From CAIWHR01 sp963816925 (lineage in GTDB: Bacteria; Pseudomonadota; Gammaproteobacteria; Burkholderiales; Casimicrobiaceae): DNA of 64,000 bases. Every line of letters starts with the position of its first letter. The first letter of the stretch is position 1. Shown here piece by piece: positions 10,801 through 18,527 of the stretch. Under the pieces are notes generated by a model that saw nothing but the letters and a program-made list of their open reading frames with translations, had not been told where the DNA came from and did not search any database. The stretch covers positions 124,001-188,000 of the forward strand of contig CAWFMY010000005.1 of NCBI GenBank assembly GCA_963816925.1, read 5' to 3'. A program made the translations under genes and the position numbers.

Positions 10801-11052
10801 CTTGCGCTCGATGTGATCGGTGACCTGCTGCTCGACGTCGCGCGCCGACGCCCCGGGCCAGTTCGTCTTGACGACCATGACCTTGAACGTGAACGGCGGA
10901 TCTTCCGACTGGCCGAGCTGCTGGTAGGAGAACACGCCGGCCAGAGCGAACACGACGATCAGGTAGAAGACCAGCAGGCGGTGGTGGAGCGCCCACTCGG
11001 ACAGGTTGAAGCGCGCACCGGTCGCGCCGCCGGCGGGCTCGGGCGGAATCAT
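7894..11052 (-). CDS. RND-family efflux transporter, inner-membrane pump
   Basis: The 1052-residue protein has the AcrB/HAE1 layout: a first transmembrane helix, a periplasmic domain (TNWPGASARDVEQQVTDHIE), helices 2-6 with LSLGLLVDDAIIAVEMM carrying the paired aspartates used for proton relay, a second periplasmic domain (PQQFFPSSSRPELIVDLRLP) and a closing helix bundle ending FLPALYAAWFRVRRS. It would exchange protons for hydrophobic compounds, working with the membrane-fusion protein 16 bases upstream. No outer-membrane channel gene is adjacent. The start MIPPEPAGG is chosen because a longer form would overlap the fusion-protein gene. Confidence 0.93.
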   Translation of the reverse strand: MIPPEPAGGATGARFNLSEWALHHRLLVFYLIVVFALAGVFSYQQLGQSEDPPFTFKVMVVKTNWPGASARDVEQQVTDHIERKLQEMPLEWVRSYSKPGESLVFVSFKDTLPSTSIPDLQYQVRKKIGDIRNTLPTGIQGPFFNDEFGDTYTNIYAITGEGFAYKDLKEFGDRVRAELLRVPGVAKVDFIGEQDEKIYVEMSNARLALLGVEPAQIVQTLAAQNAIAAAGAFETATDRIYLRPTGAFDSLDAVRDIAIRANNRVFRLGDIADISRGYVDPPQQKMRWHGREALGIGVTMVKGGDVIDLGRALDAKLVTVEAGLPAGVEIGHVASMPRAVSRSVREFLRSLAEAVAIVLAVSLVSLGLRTGLVVAVSIPLVLAMTFVFMNIFDIGLHKISLGALILSLGLLVDDAIIAVEMMAIKLEQGFDRFRAASFAYTSTAFPMLTGTLVTVAGFLPIATAKSGTGEYTRSLFEVSAIALIASWFVAVIAIPYLGYRMLPDFTKARRASWTARMLARMRGLPEPVPRDAAHGEPDRVYDTPFYRRFRALVDWSVAHRFVVIGGTLAVFAAAMVAFRFVPQQFFPSSSRPELIVDLRLPEGSSFAATLGEAKKMEKILDAETGVESYVAYVGVGSPRFYLPLDQQLQSSNFAQFVLVAKSNDERERLRARLVQLFDDDFPALRGRVSRLENGPPVGFPVQFRVSGEDLARVRSIAQKVMAVVRADPAVANAQFDSDEPTKVIRLVVDQNKARVLGFSSQDLAAFLNNSVSGLSVTYVRERDKQIEVLLRGAPDERAKLSFLKDLALPSRSGKAVSITQIADIRYEQEDGIIWRRDRLPTVTVRGDVLGDAQGPDVTKRIDPRLEALRAELPLGYRIEIGGAIEDSARGQKSIVAGVPLMLLTIVTLLVIQLRSFSRTLMVLLTAPLGLIGVTAGLLVSGLPFGFVAMLGTIALSGIIMRNSIILVDQIEQDVTAGHAPWEAIVGATTRRFRPIVLTAAAAVLGMIPLVRSAFFGPMAVAMMGGILVATVLTLVFLPALYAAWFRVRRSAE

Positions 11053-11068
11053 CGAGGATCGCTGCGGT

Positions 11069-12190
11069 TCAGCCGTTGCGCGACGTCGCCACCGACGACG
11101 GCGTCTCGCGGCCCACACCTTCGTACGGCCGCACGTGTTGGCCTTCGTGCAGCTTGTTGGCGCCGGTCGCCACGATCCACTCGCCGGCGGACAGACCGGA
11201 GCCGATCACCACGCCATCCTCGCGATACTGGGCGATCACCACAGGGCGCAGCGCGACCTTGCCGGCAGCGGGATCGAAGACCCACACCGCGGGCTTTCCG
11301 TCGACCGTCTGGTAGATCGACGTCGCCGGCAGCAGGCTCGCCGAAGACGCACCGGCGGCAGCGACGATCACATTGGCCGTCATGCCCCATTGCAGCGCCG
11401 GTGCGGGATCGGCGACCTTGACGCGCACGGCGAACGTGCGCGTGACCGGATCGACGACGGGCGAGATCTCGCGCACCTGGGCGCGATACGGCTTGCCGGG
11501 CTCGGCGACGAGAATCACCGCCATCTCGCTGGCGCGCGCTAGCTCGTTGATGCGCGCTTCCGGGACGGCGATCGCGACTTCGCGCTCGGTCTCGCGCGCA
11601 TGCCGCATCACGACCTGCGCTGGCGCGACGACCTGGCCGGACTCGGCGGTAACGGCCGTGATGACACCGTCGTCCGGCGCGATCAGGGTCGCATAGGCCG
11701 CCTGGTTTTGCGTCACGCTGAGGTTCGCCTTGGCCTGCTCCAGCTTCGCGCGGTTGGTGTTCATCGCGTTGCGCTTGCCGTCGAGCGCCGAGGCGCTGAC
11801 GAATTTCTGCTCGAGGAGGTTTTGATAACGCTCGAATTCGGCTTTCGCGAAGTCGTACTCGTTTTGCGCGGCGGCGACCTGCTGCTTCGCCGCTTCCGCC
11901 TGCAAGCCGACATCGGCCGGGTCGAGCCGGGCCAGCACCTGTCCCTTGCGCACGCGCGCGCCTGCGTCGACCAGGCGCTCGACGATCTTGCCGCCGATAC
12001 GAAACGCGAGATCGGATTCGTAGCGCGGCTTCACCTCGCCCGCGAACACCGCGGTGTCGCCGCCGCTGCCCGCCACGACCCGCGCGAGCACGACAGGTCG
12101 CGCGGGATCGGCGACGGTTTCCTGTTTGGCGCAGCCCGCCACGGCGGCGAGCGCCGCCATCACGATGAGAGTGCGGATCGTAGGATTCAT
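11069..12190 (-). CDS. RND efflux periplasmic adaptor (membrane-fusion lipoprotein)
   Basis: The 373-residue product begins MNPTIRTLIVMAALAAVAGC, a lipoprotein signal with lipobox AVAGC, then an HlyD/AcrA-type adaptor: barrel-sandwich part (GGKIVERLVDAGARVRKGQ, LARLDPADVGLQAEAAKQQV), an alpha-helical hairpin, and VTAVTAESGQVVAPAQVV. It links the inner-membrane pump to an outer-membrane channel. Its start overlaps the stop of the TetR gene (ATGA), so regulator, adaptor and pump form one unit. Confidence 0.93.
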   Translation of the reverse strand: MNPTIRTLIVMAALAAVAGCAKQETVADPARPVVLARVVAGSGGDTAVFAGEVKPRYESDLAFRIGGKIVERLVDAGARVRKGQVLARLDPADVGLQAEAAKQQVAAAQNEYDFAKAEFERYQNLLEQKFVSASALDGKRNAMNTNRAKLEQAKANLSVTQNQAAYATLIAPDDGVITAVTAESGQVVAPAQVVMRHARETEREVAIAVPEARINELARASEMAVILVAEPGKPYRAQVREISPVVDPVTRTFAVRVKVADPAPALQWGMTANVIVAAAGASSASLLPATSIYQTVDGKPAVWVFDPAAGKVALRPVVIAQYREDGVVIGSGLSAGEWIVATGANKLHEGQHVRPYEGVGRETPSSVATSRNG

Positions 12191-12861
12191 TGCGGGTTCT
12201 CCAAGGCTGCGCCGATCATTCCCTGCCACAGTGCGCGCAGCGCGACGTCGAGCTCGGCGGCGTAACTCCACGCAAAGACCGGCGACGCGCCGGGCCCGGC
12301 CAACGCGCACGTCGCCGACTCGCCGCTCGCGGTCACGGACATTTGCCAGAGGCCCAGGATGAGGGCGTAACTGCGACGCAACAGCGCCACGCCGCCGCCG
12401 GGCGGCAGCCTGGCGAAGTGCCGCTCGAGACCCGCGCCCGCGCGCTCCAGCCGCCCTGCCATCCGCTGCTTGAAGGCCATCGCCGCGTCGACCGGAAGGC
12501 TATGCGCCATCATTCCGAAGCAGCGCGACGCGAGCGGCAGAAACAGCGGCGGCTCGACCAGATGTCGGCGTGTCAGCACGAGCATTGCGTCGATCGAGAC
12601 GGACGTCTCGGCTTCGACCAGCTCGATCACGTCGCGGAAGAATACGTCGATCCGCCGCTCGTGCACGGCGAGCAGCAGTTCTTCCTTGCTCGGGAAATAC
12701 AGGTAGACGGTGCCCTTCGCGAGTCCGGCGTCGTCCGCGACTTCGGCGACGCTTGCGACGCGTTCCGGCGAGTGGAGAAGCACGCGCTCGGCCGCATCGA
12801 GAATCGCATCGTGGCGTTCCCGCTTGTCTTCGGCCTGGATGGCACGCTGGCGAATGACCAT
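12187..12861 (-). CDS. TetR/AcrR-family transcriptional regulator of the RND pump
   Basis: The 224-residue protein has a TetR N-terminal helix-turn-helix (HDAILDAAERVLLHS, VASVAEVADDAGLAKGTVYLYFPSKEEL) and a variable ligand-binding C-terminus. ATG at 12861 is preferred; an in-frame TTG at 12906 lies almost at the predicted transcription start, leaving no room for a ribosome site. Its promoter contains a palindrome in the spacer, typical of autorepression. It is translationally coupled to the adaptor gene. The inducer is unknown, though the adjoining aromatic-acid operon makes an aromatic ligand plausible. Confidence 0.9.
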   Translation of the reverse strand: MVIRQRAIQAEDKRERHDAILDAAERVLLHSPERVASVAEVADDAGLAKGTVYLYFPSKEELLLAVHERRIDVFFRDVIELVEAETSVSIDAMLVLTRRHLVEPPLFLPLASRCFGMMAHSLPVDAAMAFKQRMAGRLERAGAGLERHFARLPPGGGVALLRRSYALILGLWQMSVTASGESATCALAGPGASPVFAWSYAAELDVALRALWQGMIGAALENPQ

Positions 12862-12915
12862 ATCGTGACTTTCGGATCGGGCGACCGATAAATGACCTTG
12901 GGTCAATTAACCGTC

Positions 12916-12944
12916 ATCTTAAGTGACCGACGGTCAGTTGTCAA
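12916..12944 (-). promoter_or_regulatory. tetR-adaptor-pump promoter with palindromic operator
   Basis: Minus strand: consensus -35 TTGACA (12944-12939), a 17-base spacer, and -10 TAAGAT (12921-12916). The spacer contains the palindrome TGACCGTCGGTCA (12936-12924; 6-bp arms around one central base), placed exactly where a bound TetR dimer would block RNA polymerase. Transcription should begin near 12909, giving an untranslated leader of about 48 bases before the ATG at 12861. Confidence 0.75.
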
Positions 12945-13001
12945 TAGGCGAGGAGGCGCCGCCCCGAGGCCGCCCGCGGGGTGATTCGGCGCCGCGAAGC
13001 G

Positions 13002-13823
13002 TCAGAACAGCGCGAGCGTCCGGCGGACGAGCTCGCTGTCCGGGTCGCCGTAGTCGACGACGATGGTGAAGTGGTTGCGCTTGGGGAGGACAAACGGGCC
13101 GGCCTCGCCCGCGGGGCGATTCGCGGGCCAGGCGGTCCAAAGGATTTGCGTCTGGCGCAGGAACTCGGACGTCTCGTCGGCGCCGACGGCGAGCAGCAGC
13201 GGCACGCGCGCCAGCGGGCGCATCAGCGCGGGCGACATCCGCGCCGCTTCCGCGTCGTCGAGCTTCAAATCGCTGTTGAACGAAAACAGCACCAGTGGCG
13301 TCAGGTCGTGGACGCCGGAAATCGAGATTCCGCCGGCGAAGGGCACGCGCGCCAGCCCCGCCGCCGTCCAATCGGTCGCATAGAGCATCGCGACCAGGTG
13401 TCCGCCCGCCGAATTGCCGCCGACGACGAGGCGCTCGCCGTTGGCACCGTGCGCCCCTCCCTCGCGGACCAGCCAGACGATCGCGTGCCGGCATTCGTCG
13501 ACGATCGTGGCGATGCTGACGTCGGGGCAGAGGTCATAGTTGACCACCGCCACCGCGATGCCCTGCGCGAGAAACGGCGCCGCGACGAACGAGAAGTCGC
13601 TCTTGTCGAGTGCGCGCCAGTAGCCGCCGTGGAAAAAAACGAACGTCGCGTGCGCCGGCCCCGCCGGAAGGAAAAGGTCGAGCGTTTCCTTCGGTCCGGA
13701 GCCGTAGCGGACATCCAGCCGGGACGCGAATTTCGCCCGCGCGTCGGCCGACGCCGCGGCGTAGTGCGCGAACCATTGCGGATGCTCCGGCACCGCGGCG
13801 CGGTTGTTGTAGCCCCGCTCCAC
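13002..13823 (-). CDS. Alpha/beta hydrolase, arylformamidase (kynurenine formamidase)-like
   Basis: The 273-residue protein has the oxyanion motif HGGYWRALDKSDFSF at residues 65-79, the nucleophile in GGNSAGGH (Ser138), a likely acid in VGADETSEF and a C-terminal His in RNHFTIV. The HGGYW-type sequence is characteristic of BNA7/arylformamidase-related hydrolases, which release anthranilate-pathway intermediates from N-formylkynurenine. The start is GTG, the only start codon between the preceding in-frame TAG and the conserved part, with GGAG just upstream. It is the last gene of the aromatic CoA operon, 36 bases after the FAH-family gene. Substrate is inferred only. Confidence 0.75.
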   Translation of the reverse strand: MERGYNNRAAVPEHPQWFAHYAAASADARAKFASRLDVRYGSGPKETLDLFLPAGPAHATFVFFHGGYWRALDKSDFSFVAAPFLAQGIAVAVVNYDLCPDVSIATIVDECRHAIVWLVREGGAHGANGERLVVGGNSAGGHLVAMLYATDWTAAGLARVPFAGGISISGVHDLTPLVLFSFNSDLKLDDAEAARMSPALMRPLARVPLLLAVGADETSEFLRQTQILWTAWPANRPAGEAGPFVLPKRNHFTIVVDYGDPDSELVRRTLALF

Positions 13824-13859
13824 GAACTCCGGTGTGAAGAGCGACTTCGGACATCGACG

Positions 13860-14570
13860 CTAGAGGATGGGCGGCGTAACGGTGACCGCCAGCGTGCCGA
13901 GCTTGTCGATGCCGCCGTCCATGCGATCGCCGGCGACGACGGGGCCGACTCCCGCCGGCGTCCCGGTGTACACGAGATCGCCGGGCATGAGCTCGTAGAA
14001 CTGCGACAGGAACGCGAGCGTGTGCGGCACATCCCAGATGAGGTCGGCCAGGTCGCCCGTCTGCCGCCGGGCGCCGTTCACGTCGACCCAGATCGCGCCG
14101 CGCGAAAGGTGGCCGACCTTGGCCGCAGGATAGATCGGCGCGATGGGCGCCGCGCCCGCGAACGACTTGCCGATGTCCCAGGGACGCTTCTTTTCGCGCA
14201 TGTCCCCCTGCAGGTCGCGCCGCGTCATGTCGAGCCCGACCGCATAGCCGTAGACGACGTCCAGCGCGCGCGCGGGCGAGAGCTTCGCGCCGCGGCCGCC
14301 GATGGCGACGACGAGCTCGATCTCATGATGAAAATTCTTCGTGGCGAGCGGATACGCGATGCTGCCGACCGCCGGCGGGACCACCGGCACGACCGAATCG
14401 GCGGCCTTGGTGAAGAAGAACGGCGGTTCCTTCGTTGCGTCGCCGCCCATCTCCTTGGCGTGCTCGGCGTAATTCCTGCCGACGCAATAGACGTGGCGCA
14501 CCGGAAAGCGGTCGGCGCTGCCATGGATAGGGACGGTGGGAATTTCCCACGACTCGATGGCGGAGGACAT
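13860..14570 (-). CDS. Fumarylacetoacetate/fumarylpyruvate hydrolase-family protein
   Basis: The 236-residue product is a single-domain FAH-superfamily enzyme: VYCVGRNYAEHAKEMG, EPPFFFTKAADSVV, the metal-ligand motif HHEIELVVAIG, GLDMTRRDLQ, and PGDLVYTGTPAGVGPV. Length and N-terminus are closest in character to NagK-type fumarylpyruvate hydrolase, which cleaves fumarylpyruvate to fumarate and pyruvate in the gentisate pathway. Directly upstream is a zeta-class GST isomerase, the usual partner. No gentisate dioxygenase is in the window. Confidence 0.87.
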   Translation of the reverse strand: MSSAIESWEIPTVPIHGSADRFPVRHVYCVGRNYAEHAKEMGGDATKEPPFFFTKAADSVVPVVPPAVGSIAYPLATKNFHHEIELVVAIGGRGAKLSPARALDVVYGYAVGLDMTRRDLQGDMREKKRPWDIGKSFAGAAPIAPIYPAAKVGHLSRGAIWVDVNGARRQTGDLADLIWDVPHTLAFLSQFYELMPGDLVYTGTPAGVGPVVAGDRMDGGIDKLGTLAVTVTPPIL

Positions 14571-14602
14571 TGGTCGGTTCCGGAAAAGATCGATTTCGAG
14601 GG

Positions 14603-15247
14603 TCACTTCTCCGCATCCGGCTGCTTCGCCGGCGCGGCGTTGGCAAACGCCGGCAATGCCGCGCAGGCAGCTTCGATGCGAAGTAGCGTCGGATAGGGCG
14701 TGAAGTCGAAGTCCATGCGGCGCGCGTTCGCCATCTGCGGCACGAGGCAGACGTCGGCCAGCGTCGGCGCGTCGCCATGGCAGAAGCGGCCGGTCGCCGC
14801 GTCGCCCGCGAGCCTCGTCTCGAGCGCCTCGAAACCCGTGTCGATCCAGTACCGGACCCAGCCGTCCTTCTGCGCGTCGGTCACGCCGAGCGTCCCGGTC
14901 AGGTAGTTCTGAACACGCAGGTTGTTGAGCGGATGGATGTCGCACGCGATCGTGAGGGCAATCGAGCGCACGCGCGCGCGGCCGCCCGGGTCGGCCGGCA
15001 ACAGCGGCGAGCGCGAATGCGTTTCGTCGAGCCATTCGAGAATTGCAAGCGATTGCGTGAGCACTGCGCCGTCGTCGGTGACGAGCGACGGCACGAGGCC
15101 CTGCGGATTGAGCGCGAGGTAGTTCTCCTCGCGGTGGTCGCCGCGACGCAGGTGGACGAAGGCGCGCTCGGGCGCGAGGCCCTTCAGGTTGAGCGCGATC
15201 CGGACGCGGTAGGCGGCCGACGAACGGAAATAGTCGTACAGTTTCAT
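14603..15247 (-). CDS. maiA: Maleylacetoacetate/maleylpyruvate isomerase (zeta-class GST)
   Basis: The 214-residue protein begins MKLYDYFRSSAAYRVRIAL, the zeta-GST signature with the catalytic Ser-Ser pair, then ENYLALNPQGLVPSLVTDDG and the C-terminal helical domain with CDIHPLNNLRVQNYL. It isomerises the cis ring-cleavage product (maleylpyruvate or maleylacetoacetate) to the fumaryl form using glutathione. It lies 6 bases after the glutaryl-CoA dehydrogenase gene and before the FAH-family hydrolase, so the two enzymes act in sequence. Confidence 0.9.
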   Translation of the reverse strand: MKLYDYFRSSAAYRVRIALNLKGLAPERAFVHLRRGDHREENYLALNPQGLVPSLVTDDGAVLTQSLAILEWLDETHSRSPLLPADPGGRARVRSIALTIACDIHPLNNLRVQNYLTGTLGVTDAQKDGWVRYWIDTGFEALETRLAGDAATGRFCHGDAPTLADVCLVPQMANARRMDFDFTPYPTLLRIEAACAALPAFANAAPAKQPDAEK

Positions 15248-15253
15248 CGGGCC

Positions 15254-16456
15254 CTAGAACGCCGAGATGCCGGTCTGCGCGCGGCCGAGGATCAGCGCGT
15301 GCACGTCGTGCGTCCCCTCGTAGGTGTTGACGGTCTCGAGGTTCAGCACGTGGCGGATGACGTGAAATTCGTCGACGATGCCGTTGCCGCCGTGCATGTC
15401 GCGGGCCATGCGCGCGATCTCGAGCGCCTTGCCGCACGAATTGCGCTTCATGATCGACGTGATTTCCGGCGCGGCGATGCCTTCGTCCTTCATCCGCCCG
15501 AGGCGCAGGCAGCCCTGCAGGCCGAGCGTGATCTCGGTCATCATGTCGGCGAGCTTTTTCTGGATCAGCTGGTTGGCGGCGAGCGGCTTGCCGAACTGCG
15601 TGCGGTCCATCGTGTACTGGCGTGCCGCATGCCAGCAGAACTCCGCCGCGCCGAGCGCGCCCCAGGCGATGCCGTAGCGGGCGGCGTTGAGACACCCGAA
15701 CGGCCCCTTGAGGCCCTCGACGTTCGGCAGCAGGTTCTCCTGCGGGACGAACACCTCGTCCATCACGATTTCGCCGGTGATCGACGTGCGCAGGCTGAAC
15801 TTGCCCTCGATCTTCGGCGCGGACAGTCCCTTCATTCCCTTTTCGAGCACGAAGCCGCGGATCACGTCGTCGTCGGTCTTCGCCCAGACGACGAACACGT
15901 CGGCGATCGGCGAATTCGAGATCCACATCTTGGCGCCCGAGAGCTTGAACCCGCCGGGCGCGGCGCGCGCCCGCGTCACCATGCTGCCGGGATCCGACCC
16001 GTGGTTCGGTTCCGTCAGGCCGAAGCAGCCGATCCACTCTCCGGTCGCGAGCTTCGGCAGATATTTGCGGCGCTGCGCTTCGGTGCCGTAGGTGAAGATC
16101 GGAAACATGACGAGCGAGCTTTGCACGCTCATCATCGACCGGTAGCCCGAGTCCACGCGCTCGATTTCGCGCGCGATGAGGCCATAACAGACGTAGTTGA
16201 GGCCGGCGCCGCCGTATTCGGACGGCAGCGTCGCGCCGAGCAGCCCCAGCTCGCCCATTTCGCGGAAGATCGCCGGGTCGGATTTCTCGTGCCGGAACGC
16301 TTCGGTGACGCGCGGCAGCAGCTTGTCGTGCGCATACGCCTGCGCGGCGTCGCGCACCATTCGCTCCTCTTCGGTCAGCTGGTCCGAAAGGAGCAACGGA
16401 TCGTCCCAGCTGAACCGGGCCTTGGCCTTGGCGGCAATCGAATCCGGGGCGTTCAT
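15254..16456 (-). CDS. gcdH: Glutaryl-CoA dehydrogenase
   Basis: GcdH oxidatively decarboxylates glutaryl-CoA to crotonyl-CoA with FAD. The 400-residue protein shows the substrate-carboxylate signature GYRSMMSVQSSL (Arg106 and Ser110 match the Arg and Ser that bind the glutaryl carboxylate), the FAD-binding CFGLTEPNHGSDPGSM, ARYGIAWGALGAAEFCW, and the base in TYEGTHDVHALILGRAQTGI (Glu380). Its place in the aromatic-CoA operon suggests that ring degradation yields a glutaryl-CoA-type intermediate. The ridA stop is 23 bases upstream. Confidence 0.92.
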   Translation of the reverse strand: MNAPDSIAAKAKARFSWDDPLLLSDQLTEEERMVRDAAQAYAHDKLLPRVTEAFRHEKSDPAIFREMGELGLLGATLPSEYGGAGLNYVCYGLIAREIERVDSGYRSMMSVQSSLVMFPIFTYGTEAQRRKYLPKLATGEWIGCFGLTEPNHGSDPGSMVTRARAAPGGFKLSGAKMWISNSPIADVFVVWAKTDDDVIRGFVLEKGMKGLSAPKIEGKFSLRTSITGEIVMDEVFVPQENLLPNVEGLKGPFGCLNAARYGIAWGALGAAEFCWHAARQYTMDRTQFGKPLAANQLIQKKLADMMTEITLGLQGCLRLGRMKDEGIAAPEITSIMKRNSCGKALEIARMARDMHGGNGIVDEFHVIRHVLNLETVNTYEGTHDVHALILGRAQTGISAF

Positions 16457-16479
16457 GTCATGTCTCCACGCATCGCAAT

Positions 16480-16890
16480 TTACATCAAATCGGGAATCAC
16501 GGCCGTGGCCTCGATTTCCACCCGCGCCGCATCCTCCATGAGCGACACCACCTCGACGGCGGTCATCGCGGGATAGTGGCGGCCCATGATCTCGCGATAC
16601 GCGGCGCCGAGCGCCTTGCCGCATGCCAGGTATTCGCGCTTGTCGACGACATACCACGTCATTCGCACCACATGCTCGGGGCGGCCACCGGCTTCGGCGA
16701 GGACGGCGACGATGTTGGCGAGCGCCTGCCGCGCCTGGAAGACGAAGTCGGCGCTTTCGAATTTCTGCTCCGCATTCCAGCCGATCATGCCGCCGACGAA
16801 GACGAGCCGTCCTTCGGCCGCGATGCCGTTGGCGTAGCCCTTCGCCTTCGCCCAGCCCGAAGGATGCAGGACGCGCGACGTCGCGCTCAT
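16480..16890 (-). CDS. RidA/YjgF-family enamine/imine deaminase-like protein
   Basis: The 136-residue product has the RidA (L-PSP) fold: GRLVFVGGMIGWNAEQKF, QARQALANIVAVLAEAG, RMTWYVVDKREY and the C-terminal ARVEIEATAVIPDL. Members hydrolyse reactive enamines or imines. ATG at 16890 overlaps the ligase stop, so it is part of the operon. In a 2-aminobenzoyl-CoA pathway the dearomatised product is an enamine, which would give this protein an obvious job; that role is inferred. Confidence 0.88.
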   Translation of the reverse strand: MSATSRVLHPSGWAKAKGYANGIAAEGRLVFVGGMIGWNAEQKFESADFVFQARQALANIVAVLAEAGGRPEHVVRMTWYVVDKREYLACGKALGAAYREIMGRHYPAMTAVEVVSLMEDAARVEIEATAVIPDLM

Positions 16891-18527
16891 TTCAAAGCCT
16901 CCTGCCGTTCGAGCTCCCGCAGCCGCAGGCGCGATCGCTGCACCTTCCCGGTCTCCGTCCGCGGCAGCGCATCGATGAACTCGATCGCGCGCGGATACTT
17001 ATACGGCGCGATCGTTTGCTTGACGAAGTTCTGCAGTTCGGCGGCCAGCGCGGGCGCGGGATCGAATCCGGGCTTGACGACGACGAATGCCTTGACGATC
17101 TGCCCGCGCTCGTCGTCCGGCGCGCCGATCACGCCGCACTCCGCCACGGCCGGGTGCATGAGCAGCGCGCCCTCGACCTCGGGGCTGCCGATGTTATAGC
17201 CCGCGCTGATGATCATGTCGTCGGTACGCCCCTGGTACACGTAGAAGCCGTCCGCATCGACGAGAAATGCGTCGCCGGTGTAGTTCCAGCCTTCCTGCAC
17301 GTACGTGCGCTGCCGGTCGTCGGCGAGATAGCGGCATCCGGTCGGCCCCTTGACGGCAAGCCGCCCGGCCTGCCCCGGCGGCACGGGCTTGCCATTGGCA
17401 TCCATGATCGCGGCGCGATAGCCCGGGACCACCGGACCGATCGCGCCCGGTTTGACGTGCGTCTCGTCGCTCGAGATGAACATGTGGAACATCTCGGTCG
17501 AGCCGATGCCGTCGACGATCTCGATGCCGGTCGCGTCCTTCCACAGCTTGCGCGTTACAGCGGGGAGCGCCTCGCCCGCCGACACGCACTTTCGAAGCGA
17601 CGACAGGTCGTGGTCTTTCGCTTTCGCCGCCATCGCGCGATACGACGTCGGCGCGGTGACGAGCACCGTCGGCCGATGCTGCGTGACGACGGCGAGCAGC
17701 GCGTCCGGCGCCGGACGCTCGACCAGCAGCGTCGAGGCGCCGATCGACAGCGGAAACAGCAGCAGCCCGCCCAGCCCGAACGTGAACGCGAGCGGGGGGC
17801 TGCCGACGAAAAGGTCGTCAGGCGACGCCTGCAGCGTGCGCGCGGGCCAGCAGCGGCACGCGGCGATCAGGTCGCGATGGAAATGCATGGTCCCTTTGGG
17901 CTTGCCGGTCGTGCCGGAGGTGAATGCGATCAGGCCCGTGTCGTCGGCGGCGGTGTCGACGTCGGCAAACGTCGCCGGCTTGCCGGCCATCCTCGTCTCG
18001 AGATCGGACGCGCCGGTGCCGCCGAAGAGGACCACCGTCTCGAGCGTAGTGCAATCCGACCGCGCCGCCTCGAGATCCTCGGCGAGCCGCGCGTCGCACA
18101 GCGCGTGCGAGATCTCCGCCTTGGTGATGATGTCGGTCAGCTCCTTTGCCCGCAGGAGCGGCATCGTGCCGACGGCAATGCCGCCCGCCTTGAGCACGCC
18201 GAAGAAGCACGCGGCGTACATCGGGTTGTTCGGGGCGCGCAGCAGCACCCGATTGCCGGGAACGAGGCCGAGGTCCTCGACCAGGACGCGCGCGATCCGG
18301 TTCGCCTGCGCCTGCAAGTCGCGGAATGTCCACCGCAAGCCACCGGGGGCGAGGATCGCCTGGCGCTCGCCCCAGCCGCGATCGATGGCGCGGTCGATCA
18401 GCTCGGTGGCGGCATTGAGCCGCGCCGGCAGCTGCAGCTCCGGCAACTCGAAGATGAATTCCGGCCATTCGTCGCGCGGCGGCAGATGCTCGCGGGCGAA
18501 CGTGTCGACGTGGGCGGTGTAGGTCAT
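16887..18527 (-). CDS. Benzoate/2-aminobenzoate-CoA ligase family protein
   Basis: The 546-residue AMP-forming ligase has FTSGTTGKPKGTMHFHRD (ATP-binding loop), GIGSTEMFHMFIS, YTGDAFLVDADGFYVYQGR (hinge and Asp), and PRTETGKVQRSRLR with the catalytic Lys near the C-terminus. The N-terminal DTFAREHLPPRDEWPEF is typical of the benzoate-CoA ligase branch that accepts substituted benzoates. It would activate anthranilate, salicylate or a similar aryl acid. It overlaps both neighbours by four bases (acyl-CoA dehydrogenase upstream, ridA downstream). Confidence 0.9.
   Translation of the reverse strand: MTYTAHVDTFAREHLPPRDEWPEFIFELPELQLPARLNAATELIDRAIDRGWGERQAILAPGGLRWTFRDLQAQANRIARVLVEDLGLVPGNRVLLRAPNNPMYAACFFGVLKAGGIAVGTMPLLRAKELTDIITKAEISHALCDARLAEDLEAARSDCTTLETVVLFGGTGASDLETRMAGKPATFADVDTAADDTGLIAFTSGTTGKPKGTMHFHRDLIAACRCWPARTLQASPDDLFVGSPPLAFTFGLGGLLLFPLSIGASTLLVERPAPDALLAVVTQHRPTVLVTAPTSYRAMAAKAKDHDLSSLRKCVSAGEALPAVTRKLWKDATGIEIVDGIGSTEMFHMFISSDETHVKPGAIGPVVPGYRAAIMDANGKPVPPGQAGRLAVKGPTGCRYLADDRQRTYVQEGWNYTGDAFLVDADGFYVYQGRTDDMIISAGYNIGSPEVEGALLMHPAVAECGVIGAPDDERGQIVKAFVVVKPGFDPAPALAAELQNFVKQTIAPYKYPRAIEFIDALPRTETGKVQRSRLRLRELERQEALK

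Noticed and set aside
9301..11421. 706-residue plus-strand open frame opposite the RND pump
   Set aside because: Shadow frame; composition follows codon bias of the minus-strand gene.
12862..12906. TTG start at 12906 for the TetR gene
   Set aside because: It would lie at the predicted transcription start with no ribosome site; ATG at 12861 fits better.
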